Assembly: GCF_010093595.1 (NCBI RefSeq) | Contig: NW_022985448.1 | Coordinates: 1,282,593 to 1,346,592, forward strand | DNA: 64,000 bases | From: Mytilinidion resinicola | Taxonomy: Eukaryota; Ascomycota; Dothideomycetes; Mytilinidiales; Mytilinidiaceae | Direction of reading: 5' to 3' | Shown: in pieces, positions 43,676 through 54,444 of the stretch | Layout: every line of letters begins with the position of its first letter | Position numbering within the stretch: position 1 is the stretch's first letter | Program-made: the position numbers and the translations under genes | The notes under the pieces: model-generated | Seen by the model: the letters and a program-made list of their open reading frames with translations, nothing else | Told to the model about the DNA's origin: nothing | Databases searched by the model: none

Positions 43676-43806
43676 GCGGCTGTAGCTCAGCGGTAGAGCA
43701 GTAAGTCACCACCTCTACAACGGTGGAAAACACCAAACTAACAACTTCATAGTCTGACTGCAGCAGTGCTATCAGAGGGTACTGAGTTCGACTCTCAGCA
43801 GCCGCT
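43676..43806 (+). tRNA. tRNA-Cys(GCA) with two inserts: a 52-nt spliceosomal-type intron and a 7-nt anticodon-loop intron
   Basis: Acceptor GCGGCTG (43676-43682) pairs fully with CAGCCGC (43799-43805), discriminator T. T8 A9; D arm GCTC-AGCGGTA-GAGC (43685-43699), A26 at 43700. Then 52 nt (43701-43752) interrupt. The anticodon stem TCTGA (43753-43757) pairs with TCAGA (43772-43776). The loop is CTGCAG plus a 7-nt insert (43764-43770) plus A; anticodon GCA at 43760-43762. Variable loop GGGTA; T arm CTGAG-TTCGACT-CTCAG with a good B box. Two TTTTT runs follow at 43813-43823. Without both inserts the 72-nt product is a perfect cloverleaf (7, 4, 5 and 5 pairs). The 7-nt insert sits at 37/38, the canonical tRNA endonuclease site. 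The 52-nt insert does not. Confidence 0.92.
43701..43752 (+). other. 52-nt GT-AG insert inside tRNA-Cys, between positions 26 and 27
   Basis: Begins GTAAGT, contains ACTAAC at 43738-43743, and ends TTCATAG nine bases after the branch motif. These three signals, their spacing and the total length match the protein-coding introns of this window (for example GTTCGT...GCTAAC...TCAG at 13891-13943, 53 nt). A 5-bp hairpin, CCACC (43709-43713) with GGTGG (43722-43726), lies in its middle. Removal from G to G restores A26-T27 of the tRNA exactly. Confidence 0.85.
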
Positions 43807-43812
43807 AGATTC

Positions 43813-43823
43813 TTTTTCTTTTT
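43813..43823 (+). terminator. Pol III terminator of tRNA-Cys
   Basis: Two T5 runs separated by one C, starting 7 bases after the discriminator base. This supports the view that the gene is a Pol III unit. Confidence 0.85.
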
Positions 43824-44103
43824 GCTTTGTCTGATTCGCGGTGTAGATATCCTGAGGGAGGGTTAGGGTAAATGAGAAGAGACGTGAAAGGAAGGAGCAT
43901 GTTTTTTTTAGGATCTGGAGTCGGGAAGCAAAACATCTAAAATATGAACACAAACAATTTGAAGTAGACGTGTGATAGTGGAAATGATTTCTATACTCTA
44001 GCCAAGGTATTTACTCGCTATGTACCGCTTACCAACGCTCCAAAGCAGTCAAACACATACAAGCCAGGGGTAGCAGCCTTCTTCGAGACACCGAGTTAGC
44101 GGC

Positions 44104-45499
44104 CTATTTGATCTCGGTCTTACCCAACAGGTCTGCCAACTCGTCCACCTTCTTATCCTTCTGCTGAGCCACAGGCTCCTCCTCCGCCTTCTGCGTATCT
44201 GCCACCTCCCGAGCAGCCCTCTCCTCAACCTCAACACCCTCTTCTTCCTGATCACTCGCAACGCCCTCCTCGTCTTCTTCATTTTCATCTTCACTGTCGA
44301 GCTCGTCCAACTCATCGAGACCCCAGTTTTCGTCATCCTCGTCCTCGACTCCGGCTTTCTCCTTCCTCGCACCAAGCGCCTCCCGCAAAGCGTCAATCGC
44401 CTCTTCCTCTTCGCTGAACTTGTTCCCGTTCAGCTCCACACGTCTTAGCACCGGCAGCTTCTCCACCGCGCCCGCAATGCCTTTGACACCCTGAGCATTG
44501 ATATCGTTATACTGCAACCTCAAAACCTCCAGCTTCTGGTTTCCGCCCTTCTCCAGTGCCGTCGCCAACATGACACCACCTCGTGGGGAAAGCAAGCAAT
44601 CTCCCACTCCCAACTCCACCAGCTCCGGCCAGCGACCCACCACATCACTCAAGGCCCGCGCACCAAGTGCTGTGAAGGTGTTATCCTGCAAATCCAGCAC
44701 CCGCAACGCCGTAGTCTGCGACAAGCCCTCTTTTAATAGATGCGCGATTCCCTCTTGTCGGATCCCATTCTGCACCATCTTGATCTCCCTCACACCCGTA
44801 TGTGCCGCATACGCCTTCGCCCAAGCCGCCATACTGCCATTCTCCAGCCGATTGCGGCCGCAAATCACAGTCTCAAGATCTGGAACTTTCTTGCCAGAAG
44901 CGCGAGCCGCGGCTTTCTTTCCTGCGAGGACGGTCAGGGCGTCGGCGATCAGCACGCCAGCGGCGGGCCCGAGGCCGTTGTTGTTGAGAATGAGGTGGCG
45001 CAGGGGCACGTGGGAGGCGAGGAAGGTGACGAGGGGCGCTTGGGTGTTGAGGCCGAAAGCATTGTCGGAGAGGTTAATGGTGTGGAGGTCGGGCAGGGCG
45101 AGGAGGGCGGTTAGGAGGGAGGATAGGGCGGGGGGGATCTCGGAGAGGAGGCGGGAGGTGAAGATGTCGGCGAAATTGACGATCTGGGAGGAAAGGAGGG
45201 TAGTTAATGTGTGTGCTGGATAGATCGAAGCACATGAAAGGGGCTTTTTTCACGAAGGCAGATGTGCGGTAGGAGTGAAAGGTAGGGATCAAGGAGAGTA
45301 AACAAACCTGCAACTTCTTCTTCGTATGCAGCACCTTCGCGAGAGCTTCCGAGGCGCCTATGCCAAGCGTGTTTCCTAAGAATCTGACCTCTTCCACATC
45401 ATCGTTCTCCCGCAGCGCTTTGATATGCGGCTCGATGTCCTCAGCGGTATCGAGCTTGAGGCCCTTGCCTTCGAGGGAAAAAATCTTGGCTGAAGCCAT
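44104..45499 (-). CDS. RNA1: Ran GTPase-activating protein 1 (Rna1), 423 aa
   Basis: Two exons on minus: 45499-45308 and 45183-44104 (1272 nt). The 124-nt intron starts GTTTGT and ends after a pyrimidine run CCTTTCCTCCCAG. It stimulates GTP hydrolysis by Ran in the cytoplasm and so drives nuclear transport. The protein starts MASAKIFSLEGKGLKLDT, then has regular leucine-rich repeats: VRFLGNTLGIGASEALAKVL, HLILNNNGLGPAAGVLIADA, ETVICGRNRLENGSM, LRVLDLQDNTFTALGARAL and LEVLRLQYNDINAQGVKGI. The end is the acidic tail (residues ~335-400) typical of RanGAP. Gene symbol from the yeast and fission-yeast orthologue. Confidence 0.93.
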
Positions 45500-45772
45500 G
45501 GCGCAGAGCGGACCCAGGGATGAAATCCAAAAGGTAGTTAAGTCCAAGAGGTAGTTGTAGTTGTAGGAAACGTAGTCCGGGGGAAGGTATTTATGTGAGT
45601 TTGTGTGGGAGCAGTGAATTGGTTGTTGGTGGGGCTTTCCTTCCGAGGCGGCGAACATCCCTGTCGCCTCGGGCATGAATGCCAAGCCGGATGACCTGAG
45701 CGACAAGACGACATTTCTGTGCCTGATTTCCAAGCACCCTCAACGCGCACTCACATTCTTCACATCGTCGCA
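45500..45772. promoter_or_regulatory. Divergent promoter, RNA1 / COX17
   Basis: 273 bp between the two start codons. No clear TATA box on the COX17 side. Function inferred from position. Confidence 0.45.
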
Positions 45773-46155
45773 ATGGGGTCAGGACAATCAGGTGAGTACC
45801 GTAGTATCAAGGGGAGTCTATCAAATAGCTAAGATGTCTCTAGTACCATCAATGCCACCGCCCGCCACCGCCGCGAATATGGGCGCAGATCTCAAGACAC
45901 CGGGAACAGAGGCGGCGAAACCAAAGGTACCGTCCTCACGCCTAATCACCGCCAATCGGTCGCATGATTCTATATATTTATCCGGAAGCTAATTGAGAAA
46001 ACCTCTAGCCTTGCTGCGTATGCAAGGACGAAAAGAACTCCCGCGACGAATGCATGCTCTTCTCGAAATCCGACAACCCCCAAGGCGAGTGCCAGGACCT
46101 GGTCTCCAAATACCGGAGTTGCATGGCTGGATACGGCTTCCAGATACCGGCTTAA
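45773..46155 (+). CDS. COX17: Cytochrome c oxidase copper chaperone Cox17, 82 aa
   Basis: Three exons, 45773-45791, 45844-45926 and 46009-46155 (249 nt). It carries Cu(I) to Sco1 and Cox11 in the mitochondrial intermembrane space. The first exon codes just six residues and a split Val (MGSGQS-V). Exon 2 is a Pro/Ala-rich linker. Exon 3 begins PCCVCKDEK, the CC-x-C copper site, followed by SRDECMLF and the second Cys-x9-Cys half GECQDLVSKYRSCMAGYGF, the CHCH fold of Cox17. Splice sites GTGAGT/CTCTAG and GTACCG/CTCTAG. Readily missed because of its three tiny exons. Confidence 0.94.
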
Positions 46156-47032
46156 GTGCGCAATTTCATGCTTGTGTGTATGAATTATAGCGTTCCGAAG
46201 GCACTGTAGATATTGGGTATGGCATGGTCACGGCGTCAAGCATAATTTGCTGGAGGTGTATATATAAGATGGCAACGTTGTACATATATTGCTGTACAAC
46301 AGATGAAGGAAATCCGCTCTATTCATGGTGTTGCAAAGATTGAGGCTTGGGCGACGATGTCCTCAATGTAAGATCAGTAAAGTCGATCATTTGAGTTAGA
46401 AAAATTCTTGGAGGCCTTCAGTACAATGGAGTCTAGGACGACATACGCCCTGGTTCAGCGTGGTCATCTCCTCCCTCTATTCAAATGTCTGTATCCACCC
46501 GACAATTCGGATATCAACGGCGCGACACGCTAAATCAGGACCCTGAAATTGTGTGTTGTCGAGAAGTATAACCAGGGACACCTCAGGTTTGTGAAAAGTA
46601 AGTTAATATAGTCCAACCCAAGTCCAGATCTACAGTGGCCCGATTTCAAACCCGCGCACCGTCTTATTTTACCCCATCCTTAAAATATAAAATCCAGGAT
46701 ACTCCGAATCGAATCATGGGTTAACGCTGAAAATATAAGGTAATAAGATGTATAAACGAGAGCTAGTCCGTGCTATGTATGCTGGAGTCCGGCACGGTGT
46801 TAACGCGACACTGAAGCCAGGCCTGAAAGAATATGTTCACTTTGACGGTATGGAGAAGCACAAGCGGGGCCCAACTGGTCGACTTAGGCTTGCTGAGCAT
46901 CCTCATAGCGCTAATATACACACTGAATGTCTACGAAGAACAGAGAACTTGACTATCTTAACGCCTTTCGACTCGCGATGAATGCAAAACGGGTATACAT
47001 CGATATCTAGAAGACTGACTTCTCCGCAATTA
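46156..47032. other. Intergenic region, convergent gene ends
   Basis: 877 bases between the 3' ends of COX17 and the DUF1295 gene. AT-rich in places. One 77-codon frame on plus (46748-46981) has no family features. No RNA gene seen. Confidence 0.45.
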
Positions 47033-48235
47033 TTAATTATGTAGGTTCTGCTCCTCACTTCCCCTTCCGTTCTCAACGCTTCCTCTGCCCTCTTCCGCCG
47101 CATTGCTCTGCGTCTTCGCTTGATCTGCATGCTTCGCTGGATCGAACACATAAATGGGGAACTCGAGGAAGATAGTCTGCTTCAAGAATACAGGTAGCTT
47201 CTCGTAAACGCTCGGCGGAAAGGGGACCAGAATGCTCGTGCGGCGAAGGTAGGTAGCGTACCCATCCCAGTTGTCACCCTTTTCGTACCGCTTCTTCGCG
47301 CCGGGCCGCTCTTGCAGATTCAACCCGGACACGAACATCAATAGCGTAGTGAGGAAGATTGACCCCAGAATTGATGCGTATAGTGCTGATGTTGCGCCGC
47401 CGCTAGTGCGATGGTTGGCGGCCGGGGCAACGGCGATGGTGAAGATGCCTGTTAGTTGTTAGAACGTAGAGTGAGGGGGTAACGAGGAAATATGAGCGTA
47501 CCGAATTGAATGAGGATTTCGCCAAAGTAATTGGGGTGGCGCGTGTACTTGAAGAAACCAACGTCGCATACGGATCCGTCACGACCATGAGCGCTACGGA
47601 AGCGGTACTTTTGGATATCGGAGACGGATTCCATGATGAAGCCAATGGAAAATAGGATTACCCCTGCTATGTCGCAGGCGGTGCCGAAGGAAGGTTGCGA
47701 GAATTGGGATACGTTGGGGGAGTTGAGGATTGTGACGGGCAGTGAGACAACCCAGACCCAGAGCATTTGGCTGATGAAGCGTTAGTCTAGAGTTTACGAA
47801 GACGATGAGATTTGGTAAAGAAGTGCTTGAAAAATGAAGTAGGAAGTGAGGCGAAAAATGATCAAAGTCATAAAAGATAGGGAGGGAGTGAACATACGCT
47901 ACCCAGAACCCCAGAAACGGGAAGAATTTGTCGCGTTTATCGTCAAATCTATCATCTGACCCAGTTTTCAAGATCCGGAAAAGAAGAAAACCCGAGAGAC
48001 GTGCTCCCCAGGCCATGATGAAAATCGAAGCGACGATATTGCGTGCATTTCCACGATCACCGCCGAGCGCAAGAGTGACAATGGCAAGAACGACGAAATT
48101 TGTACCACCAGCAAAATCAGTTAATTTGTCGAATTTGAGACTGAATGCAATGGAGAAGAAAAAGAGTTGGTAGGCGACCGTAATAAGGAGGGAAATGGCG
48201 AGGTAGTAGTTATCCAGGACGTGGACGGTGCCCAT
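47033..48235 (-). CDS. DUF1295 / steroid-reductase-like multi-pass membrane protein, 340 aa
   Basis: Three exons on minus: 48235-47898, 47770-47502 and 47448-47033 (1023 nt), with junction phases 2 and 1. The DUF1295 family is related to steroid 5-alpha-reductases and to delta(14)-type sterol reductases in fold. Visible membrane helices include LAISLLITVAYQLFFFSIAF, FVVLAIVTLALGG, NIVASIFIMAWGARLSGFLL, QMLWVWVVSLPVTI and LYASILGSIFLTTLLMFVSG. The conserved signature DVGFFKYTRHPNYFGEILI is present, the NADPH-binding region in this superfamily, followed by KKRYEKGDNWDGYATYLRRT. The tail is Glu/Asn rich. Substrate unknown. The first intron is 127 nt; the acceptor ACTAACGCTTCATCAG is strong. Confidence 0.87.
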
Positions 48236-49302
48236 GTTTGCGATTACTTCTTTCGTTCTCTATATAGAAATGATAAATGACGTAGAGGAACAATACGAAG
48301 GGGCCGTAGCCGTTTTATATAACAATAATAGAGAATCTGATAACTAGGTTGCCTAAATGTCTGGTTGTCTTACGGCCACGAAAATCTAGAAGAAATGAAC
48401 AAAGAATGGTATCCGCGAACATTATGATCTTGATGATGACGACAGGATCTAGCAGCGGCTCGGCATTACGATCTTTGGAGGTGACATTTCCCTCGACGAT
48501 CTGGCCCCCCGTTATTTATGGAGTATCCTACCGATGCTGCGCCTGGTTGGCTCTCCAAAAGCTCTTTAGCTCCGATCTTGAGCATTGCTAAAACTCTATC
48601 GCGTCGACCCCTTCTGGTTAGGAAAACACAACCACGAACAGAAACCATAAATACGAAGCATGCGCAGCCAAGAGTGCCTAATCCGCATGCCCCATCCTCT
48701 CGAATGTCAAGTTGCTCTTCGGATGATTCTTAGGCACGTGAGGATGAAATGGCCATCCTTCATATCTCGGGCAAAAAGTTCCATAGGGGCGATGAAACGC
48801 CGCCCGTCTCGTCGGCAATCACCTACAACACTATGCGTGTCAGCCACTTCATCACATTCGTAGCCAGACCTACCTGAGACTGCGATTCGCTAGAACACTG
48901 ACTTTTGCCCTGGGTGCCTGAGCCGCCAGAAGGCTCTGGACATGGCGGCCACGCAACGGGACGCCGAGGCCGTTACAGCCTGCTGCCATGGGCGCCTCCC
49001 GTTCAATTACGGGCCCAGTACTGAGACCTAGCCGCGGCGATGTGCGCCGGGTATCAAACAAAAGTGTTATTTAGTATGACGGAGGCCCATTCTTGGGACC
49101 TCTCTTGGTTTTGGATCGCGTGGTGATTTTCGCTCACTATTCTCCCCCCACGATTTCCTTCTTTTCGACAGTCTTTTCTTCGCATGTCTTGACGGCGCGA
49201 TTCGCTATCCAGCTGGTCTGCTTCTTTAACTCTTATACATTTATTCAAACATCTGAGCGAGCCTCGATTTTCCTATTCATCAACTGAGTCCACATTTGAA
49301 GC
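48236..49302. other. 1.07-kb intergenic region
   Basis: Divergent spacing between the DUF1295 gene (minus) and the secreted-protein gene (plus). Frames on both strands are short and unlike proteins. Pyrimidine-rich 49140-49210 probably forms the plus-strand promoter/leader. Confidence 0.45.
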
Positions 49303-50817
49303 ATGAAGAGAATAAAGAGCGGATGGACGCTAGCCCTTCTTGTCGTGCTGGAGCTTCTTCTAATACCTACTGTTCGTATGGACCTTTGATAAACTTCTGG
49401 CAATTATTAATTGATCACCGATAGATCGCTGCAGATAGTCTCGGTGGCGGACTGGGTCATGGGAAGGGTGGGATCAAGCAAGCCAATGATGGTATGCAGG
49501 CCCATAAGCAGCAAGACGGTAAAGGGGACTACAATGGTGCAAAGGGCGGCGATAGGAAAGGCAAAGGCAAAGGATATGGGAAAGACGATGGAAATAAGGG
49601 CAACAACACCGAGCTTGCTGCCATCACGGTCGCACAAACCCTCACGCTGGCAGAGTTCAGCCTCTCGTAAGTAATGGGTAATTTCACTATTGGATCTTGA
49701 TTCTGATGGGGTATAGGAATGTCACAGTTACCGAGGAAAGGAAGGTGACCGAAGAAAAAACAGTTACAGACGTCCAGACTCAGGTTCAGACTGCTGCAGT
49801 ACGTTCATTGAGAATTGATGTCGCGAACAGCGCAACTGACTATGCAAGGTTACTATTACAGAAACTCAGCATGATCAAGTTACTGTCGCTCAGACAGTCT
49901 ATGCAACGATCACGGCTGTGCAGGTCTCGACCGAGACTGTCACTTCAATGGCTGTTTCCACAGTATCCCAGTTCCAGCTCATAACAATGACTGAGAGTGT
50001 AAGCTGATTCTTTACTGATCTCTCTCATCCTTTCTGACGCGCCGTATAGATCTGTCAAGCTAGCGCCGCAGCCACAGCTCCCTTCGTTCTCGCATCTTCC
50101 GTGGAATCATCTGCGTCTCTTGTTGAATCAGCAGCCGCGGTAACGGCCCTCACGGACTCCGCTCTAGCACTACCGTCAGTCACGGTGGTGCAACCCTCGA
50201 CAGTTCTCTCAGCAGACAACAGCATGTGCACGTGCCAGTGCTTGTGCCCAGCGGGAAGCTTTGATGCACAACCCAACGCTGCGCAACCGTTCCAGGTGGC
50301 ATCATACTCTGCTATGACAGCCGTAACCCCAGCTATGTCGACTCTATTGACTGTTGCTACCGTGGCCTCCGAGGCCTCCGCCGCCGCAGCAGCGTCGTCT
50401 GGGTTCGGGCTTTCCCCTGAAGCATTAGGTTCAACTTCGACTATCATTGCCGCATCGACATCTCTCGTAGGATTCAGCTCCTCTGTAGCCTCGGTGGCTG
50501 AACCTTCGTCGAGTTCCGCCCTGGCAGAAGCCGCCTCTTCGGTAGCATCGAGTAGTATCGCCTCGTCTGCGGACAGCTCGTCCGCCATTGCGACAGAAAG
50601 CTTGCCTGTCGCCTCGTCGGCCCTTGCATCGTCTCCAGAGGCCGTTTCGACTCCAGCAGCTTCGACCACCTCTAGCGAGGCAATCGCCCTTTCGCAAGTA
50701 GCTGATTCGTCCTCAACAGTGGGAGCAAATGGACTCCCTTTTGATATCAGTACGATAGCCCTGCAATCGGCAGTAACAGTCAACCTGGGCGCTCGAGATC
50801 CGGAGCCCACAGGATGA
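49303..50817 (+). CDS. Secreted Ser/Ala/Thr-rich protein with a small cysteine cluster, 436 aa
   Basis: Five exons: 49303-49371, 49425-49666, 49717-49798, 49849-49998 and 50050-50817 (1311 nt), introns 50-53 nt each. The first exon is a signal peptide (WTLALLVVLELLLIPT). Exon 2 encodes a Gly/Lys/Asp-rich basic stretch (KGGDRKGKGKGYGKDDG). Exons 3-4 encode a Thr/Val beta-like repeat (VTVTEERKVTEEKTVTDV, then VTITETQHDQVTVAQTVYA). Exon 5 has one tight cysteine cluster, CTCQCLCPAGSF, and a long Ser/Ala-rich region likely to be heavily O-glycosylated. No GPI signal is obvious: the C-terminus is LGARDPEPTG. Probably a cell-wall or extracellular-matrix mannoprotein. The antisense strand is also open for 250 codons because of its Ser/Ala codon bias. 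Confidence 0.82.
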
Positions 50818-50906
50818 CGGAGGGTCTTCAGACACTGGCGGTCTAATACGGCGATTTCTTATCTTCATCACTAATACCCAGAGTACTTCAGCGATGGTTT
50901 TGTAAT

Positions 50907-52080
50907 TTAGTCTTCCATTCGAATAGGCATATTATTAGTAACGCCATTGACTTTAGTGCCTGATGCAGCGTCCTTGGTGGGTGCCACTTCTACCTGGCCC
51001 TCAGTCTTTGCTTTCTTCTCTTGTCTCTTGAAGTCTCGCTTCGGTACCGGTTTCGGAGAGTTCCCCGCTAGAGATCCTCCATTGCTGTTCATAGCATCAG
51101 CTTTACGCTTCTTCTGGGCTTCTGCCCTCTCTGCCTTTGACAGTGCCGGCGCTTTGGTCACTTGTTCTGGCTTCTCCCCACCATACACCACGTCGACTAC
51201 GCCCCGGTAGCTCGTCCGCTTCAGTTGCGCCGTGACAGTCACACCCCTCGCCTCTTTACACACCGCGTCCTTGCCCCTCTCCTGCCCAAGGCCCCACACC
51301 GACGCAAGATTGATAACATCAGACGGCGCGCGATACGCCAGCGCCGTCTTCGCCTCGCTGCTAATGACCAGACCTCGGCCCCCTCTCGTCGCGCGTATCA
51401 GCCCCACCACGTTCCCGATCAGATTCCTGCGTGCGGCCCCGTCTACGGCTAGGATGCCAGGCGCATAGCATATCTCGAAGCGCACGCCGCGCTCAATGGC
51501 CTGGCCTAGCATCTTGAACTTGAAGTGGAAGCCCAGTCGCTGTGTCAGGTCCAGGGAGATGAGGTCGCAGTCCAGCGACTCGCAGGCTTGTTTGAGGGTG
51601 CGTTCGTCGGTGGGCCGGATTGCGAGGATGTCGTACGCGGCGGAGAGCTGTGAGATGCGGTGGTTTTGGGAGGGGTCGGCTAGGATGAGGGTGCAGCGGC
51701 GGAGGAAGCGTAGACGAGAGGGTGTGGGGAATGGGAGGGTGGTCGGGATCGGGCAGGTCTGTAGAAAGGCGTGTGGTTAGTATAGGTACCGCATACATGA
51801 TGAATTCGGTAGCGACACTTCGTAGATGTTGAGAAAGCCGTTCTAAAATCTAGGAGGATAGTTTGAATTTGAGAAGGAGCAAAAGATAGACTCACCAGGT
51901 CTGCGGGCAGCTTCCCTGAAAGGGTGTGGGTGAGGGCGACCACATCGTATCCTACTATGAGGAGTCAAATTTGTGGAAGCTGCAGTTAAGCAAATAGAAC
52001 TTACGCTCGTCCAGGAATGCAACTGTGCGCTGAAGCTCTCTGTCAGAGGCAGTCCAGGGCACATTCAGATCGTAGAACAT
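50907..52080 (-). CDS. RPP1: Ribonuclease P/MRP subunit Rpp1 (p30 family), 327 aa
   Basis: Three exons on minus: 52080-52005, 51951-51896 and 51758-50907 (984 nt). It is part of nuclear RNase P (5' maturation of tRNAs) and RNase MRP. Starts MFYDLNVPWTASDREL with RYDVVALTHTL across the first intron. Exon 3 has the PHP-like barrel: RRCTLILADPSQNHRIS, AAYDILAIRPTDERTLKQAC, CDLISLDLTQRLGFHFK, AIERGVRFEICYAPGI, then NLIGNVVGLIRATRGGRGLVIS and SSEAKTALAYRAPSDVINLA, all standard p30 features. A Lys-rich C-terminal tail follows. The short 56-nt middle exon is forced by frame and by the TAGTAG acceptor at 51952. Divergent from the CK2 gene. Confidence 0.93.
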
Positions 52081-52531
52081 ATTTCCACCGCAACCTGTTT
52101 TATTCGGACCGTGATGTTGTGTTAGAGAGGTGGTAAGTGAATCTGTTCAGAGCTGTTCAATGAAATTCTCGATCACGTGCAGGCAGCGTTGACCAAATCC
52201 ACACAAGCAGCCTTCCGAAGCCTGCACCACGGTCCCTCTCCCAATCCGAGCGTTCCAGAGACTGCCCCGCCATCACCACAACGAGGGGAGGAAAAGCCTG
52301 GCCGCCCTCAGTGCAGTAACCTCGTGCTGCTGACTGCCGTCACCCTCTTCATCACTTTGATTTTCCGCCCTGTGCTTCCACGGTTCCCGCGAGCAGCCGC
52401 CCCCGTCTCCCTGGCATAAACAACACCCCCCCAGCACCTCTGAGAGCGAGACCGCTGCCGACATCGAGCAGCCGGTCACTGCGTCGCCATCCTACAAACT
52501 GGCTATCAATACTACCGGCGCGGCGACCAGT
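52081..52531. promoter_or_regulatory. Divergent promoter and leader, RPP1 / CKA1
   Basis: 451 bp between start codons. A plus-strand frame at 52177-52419 is open for 80 codons in the CK2 leader and could be an upstream frame, but it lacks an ATG near its start, and I give it no coding role. Confidence 0.4.
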
Positions 52532-53774
52532 ATGGCGCGCGTGTACACGGACGTGAATGCCCAGATGCCGCGGGCGTACTGGGATTACGACAGCGTCAAC
52601 ATCTCCTGGGGCGTCCTAGAGAACTACGAAGTCGTGCGCAAAATCGGTAAGGTCTTCGTTCACATGCAATCCGCGCGAGAGGCTATATTGACACTTATCG
52701 CAGGCCGGGGCAAGTATTCGGAGGTCTTCGAAGGCATAAACGTCGTCAACTACCAGAAATGCGTCATCAAAGTCCTCAAGCCTGTCAAGAAGAAGAAGAT
52801 AAAGCGAGAGATCAAGATCCTGCAGAACCTCTCCGGCGGGCCCAACATCGTCGCTCTGCTAGACGTCGTGCGGGACAATCAGGTCGGTGGATCCTTTTCG
52901 GTAACCAGCTTTCATGTTGATGTGCCTGGGCTGATGTGTTCTTTGTTGACACTTGCAGAGTAAAACACCCTCCTTAATATTCGAATATGTCAACAACACC
53001 GATTTCCGGAGCCTTTACCCCAAATTCGTCGACTACGATGTGCGATACTACATTTATGAACTGCTCAAGGCGCTGGACTTTTGCCACAGCAAGGGTATCA
53101 TGCATCGGGATGTGAAGCCGCACAATGTCATGATAGATCACGAGAAGCGCAAGGTAATTTGTCGAAGCGGCTGGAAGGATGGATGGACACAGGCTAATCG
53201 AGTCCAGCTACGATTGATTGATTGGGGCCTCGCCGAGTTCTACCATGCAGGAACCGAATACAACGTTCGCGTAGCATCACGCTATTTCAAGGGTCCGGAA
53301 CTGCTTGTGGACTTCCAAGAGTACGACTACTCTCTGGATATGTGGTCGCTGGGTGCCATGTTTGCCTCGATGATATTCAGAAAAGAGCCTTTCTTCCACG
53401 GCACAAGCAACTCGGATCAGCTCGTCAAGATTGCCAAAGTGCTAGGTACCGAGGACCTGTTCGACTACCTAGACAAGTACGACATCGAGTTGGATGCTCA
53501 GTACGATGACATCCTGGGGAGATTCCCGAAGAAGAGCTGGCATTCGTTCATCAACGCGGAGAACCAGCGATTCGTCAGCAATGATGCTATTGATTTCCTG
53601 GATAAGCTTCTAAGATACGATCATCAAGTATGTAACCTTCCTGTTGTGCTTACGGCCTACACTAATTGGCCTCAGGAACGACTCACAGCGAAAGAGGCCA
53701 TGGCGCACCCCTACTTCTCGGCTGTACGACAACAAGCTATGCAGAACCACAACGCGACCGCCTCCCACTCGTGA
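52532..53774 (+). CDS. CKA1: Casein kinase II catalytic subunit alpha, 335 aa
   Basis: Five exons: 52532-52646, 52704-52882, 52959-53153, 53208-53627 and 53676-53774 (1008 nt). Constitutive, acidophilic Ser/Thr kinase. Seen: start [20 protein letters not shown]; Gly-loop [32 protein letters not shown], the CK2-specific basic cluster with the catalytic Lys in [22 protein letters not shown] (catalytic loop); IDWGLAEFY (DWG in place of DFG, as in CK2); and [20 protein letters not shown]. Length matches CK2 alpha of other fungi. All junctions are phase-consistent and the five-exon structure recovers the whole kinase domain. Confidence 0.96.
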
Positions 53775-54444
53775 CCGATACCCATCTAGTTTTCTTCTAT
53801 CCCTTCTGGCGTCTGCATACGTACCATATCCTCTTCTCTCATCCAACCTCTCTTGACCAACTCCTGGATTGTACCTACTAGCGAGAGTGTCTGGACACCA
53901 AAATGGCTTTCCAAATCAATGACATTACCTCGACAAGACTTGCTTATAGTGTCTGTGAGCAAAACACATTCGATCCTGAAATGTACCAGCAGCGGCAGCC
54001 ACTCTTGACGCTGGGGCTTTGGTCGCTGACTCTTCACCAACCCTCCAGGCACCCTCCAGATGCAAGTAGGCAGGTCGTGGAAGGAAAATGGAACAGCGCG
54101 TTATACTGACTTCCTGCGGCGTCGGGAAATAGTGGACACCGTAGTAGGATACTGGTTCGCCGGATGAGATGCTCTTTTTTGGACAATCCCTCGTGATGCA
54201 TGGAGCAGGGGCTTTCCTTCAAGTAGATATCCAAAAGAGATAATGTCTTTAATGGGTGACGCGTGCTGTGAAATTGTTATGTACCATCATAGTTCACGCC
54301 AATGCAGAACCGCGGACTATCCATGTATCAAACCTCGGAAAGCATTTTGACTGTTGAATGTTCCCCACCGAAGCCTTGGCGCGCTAAGATTTGACTCACG
54401 TGGGTCTTCATGCGGGAGTCACCCCCTCGACTCACACTTTTTGT
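53775..54444. other. Intergenic region, CKA1 to ValRS
   Basis: 670 bases, 3' flank of CKA1 and promoter of the ValRS gene. No separate gene supported. Confidence 0.45.

Noticed and set aside
50055..50810. 251-codon frame antisense to the secreted protein
   Set aside because: Mirror of Ser/Ala codon bias in the plus-strand gene; Glu/Asp/Ala-rich composition is what the complement of such codons gives.
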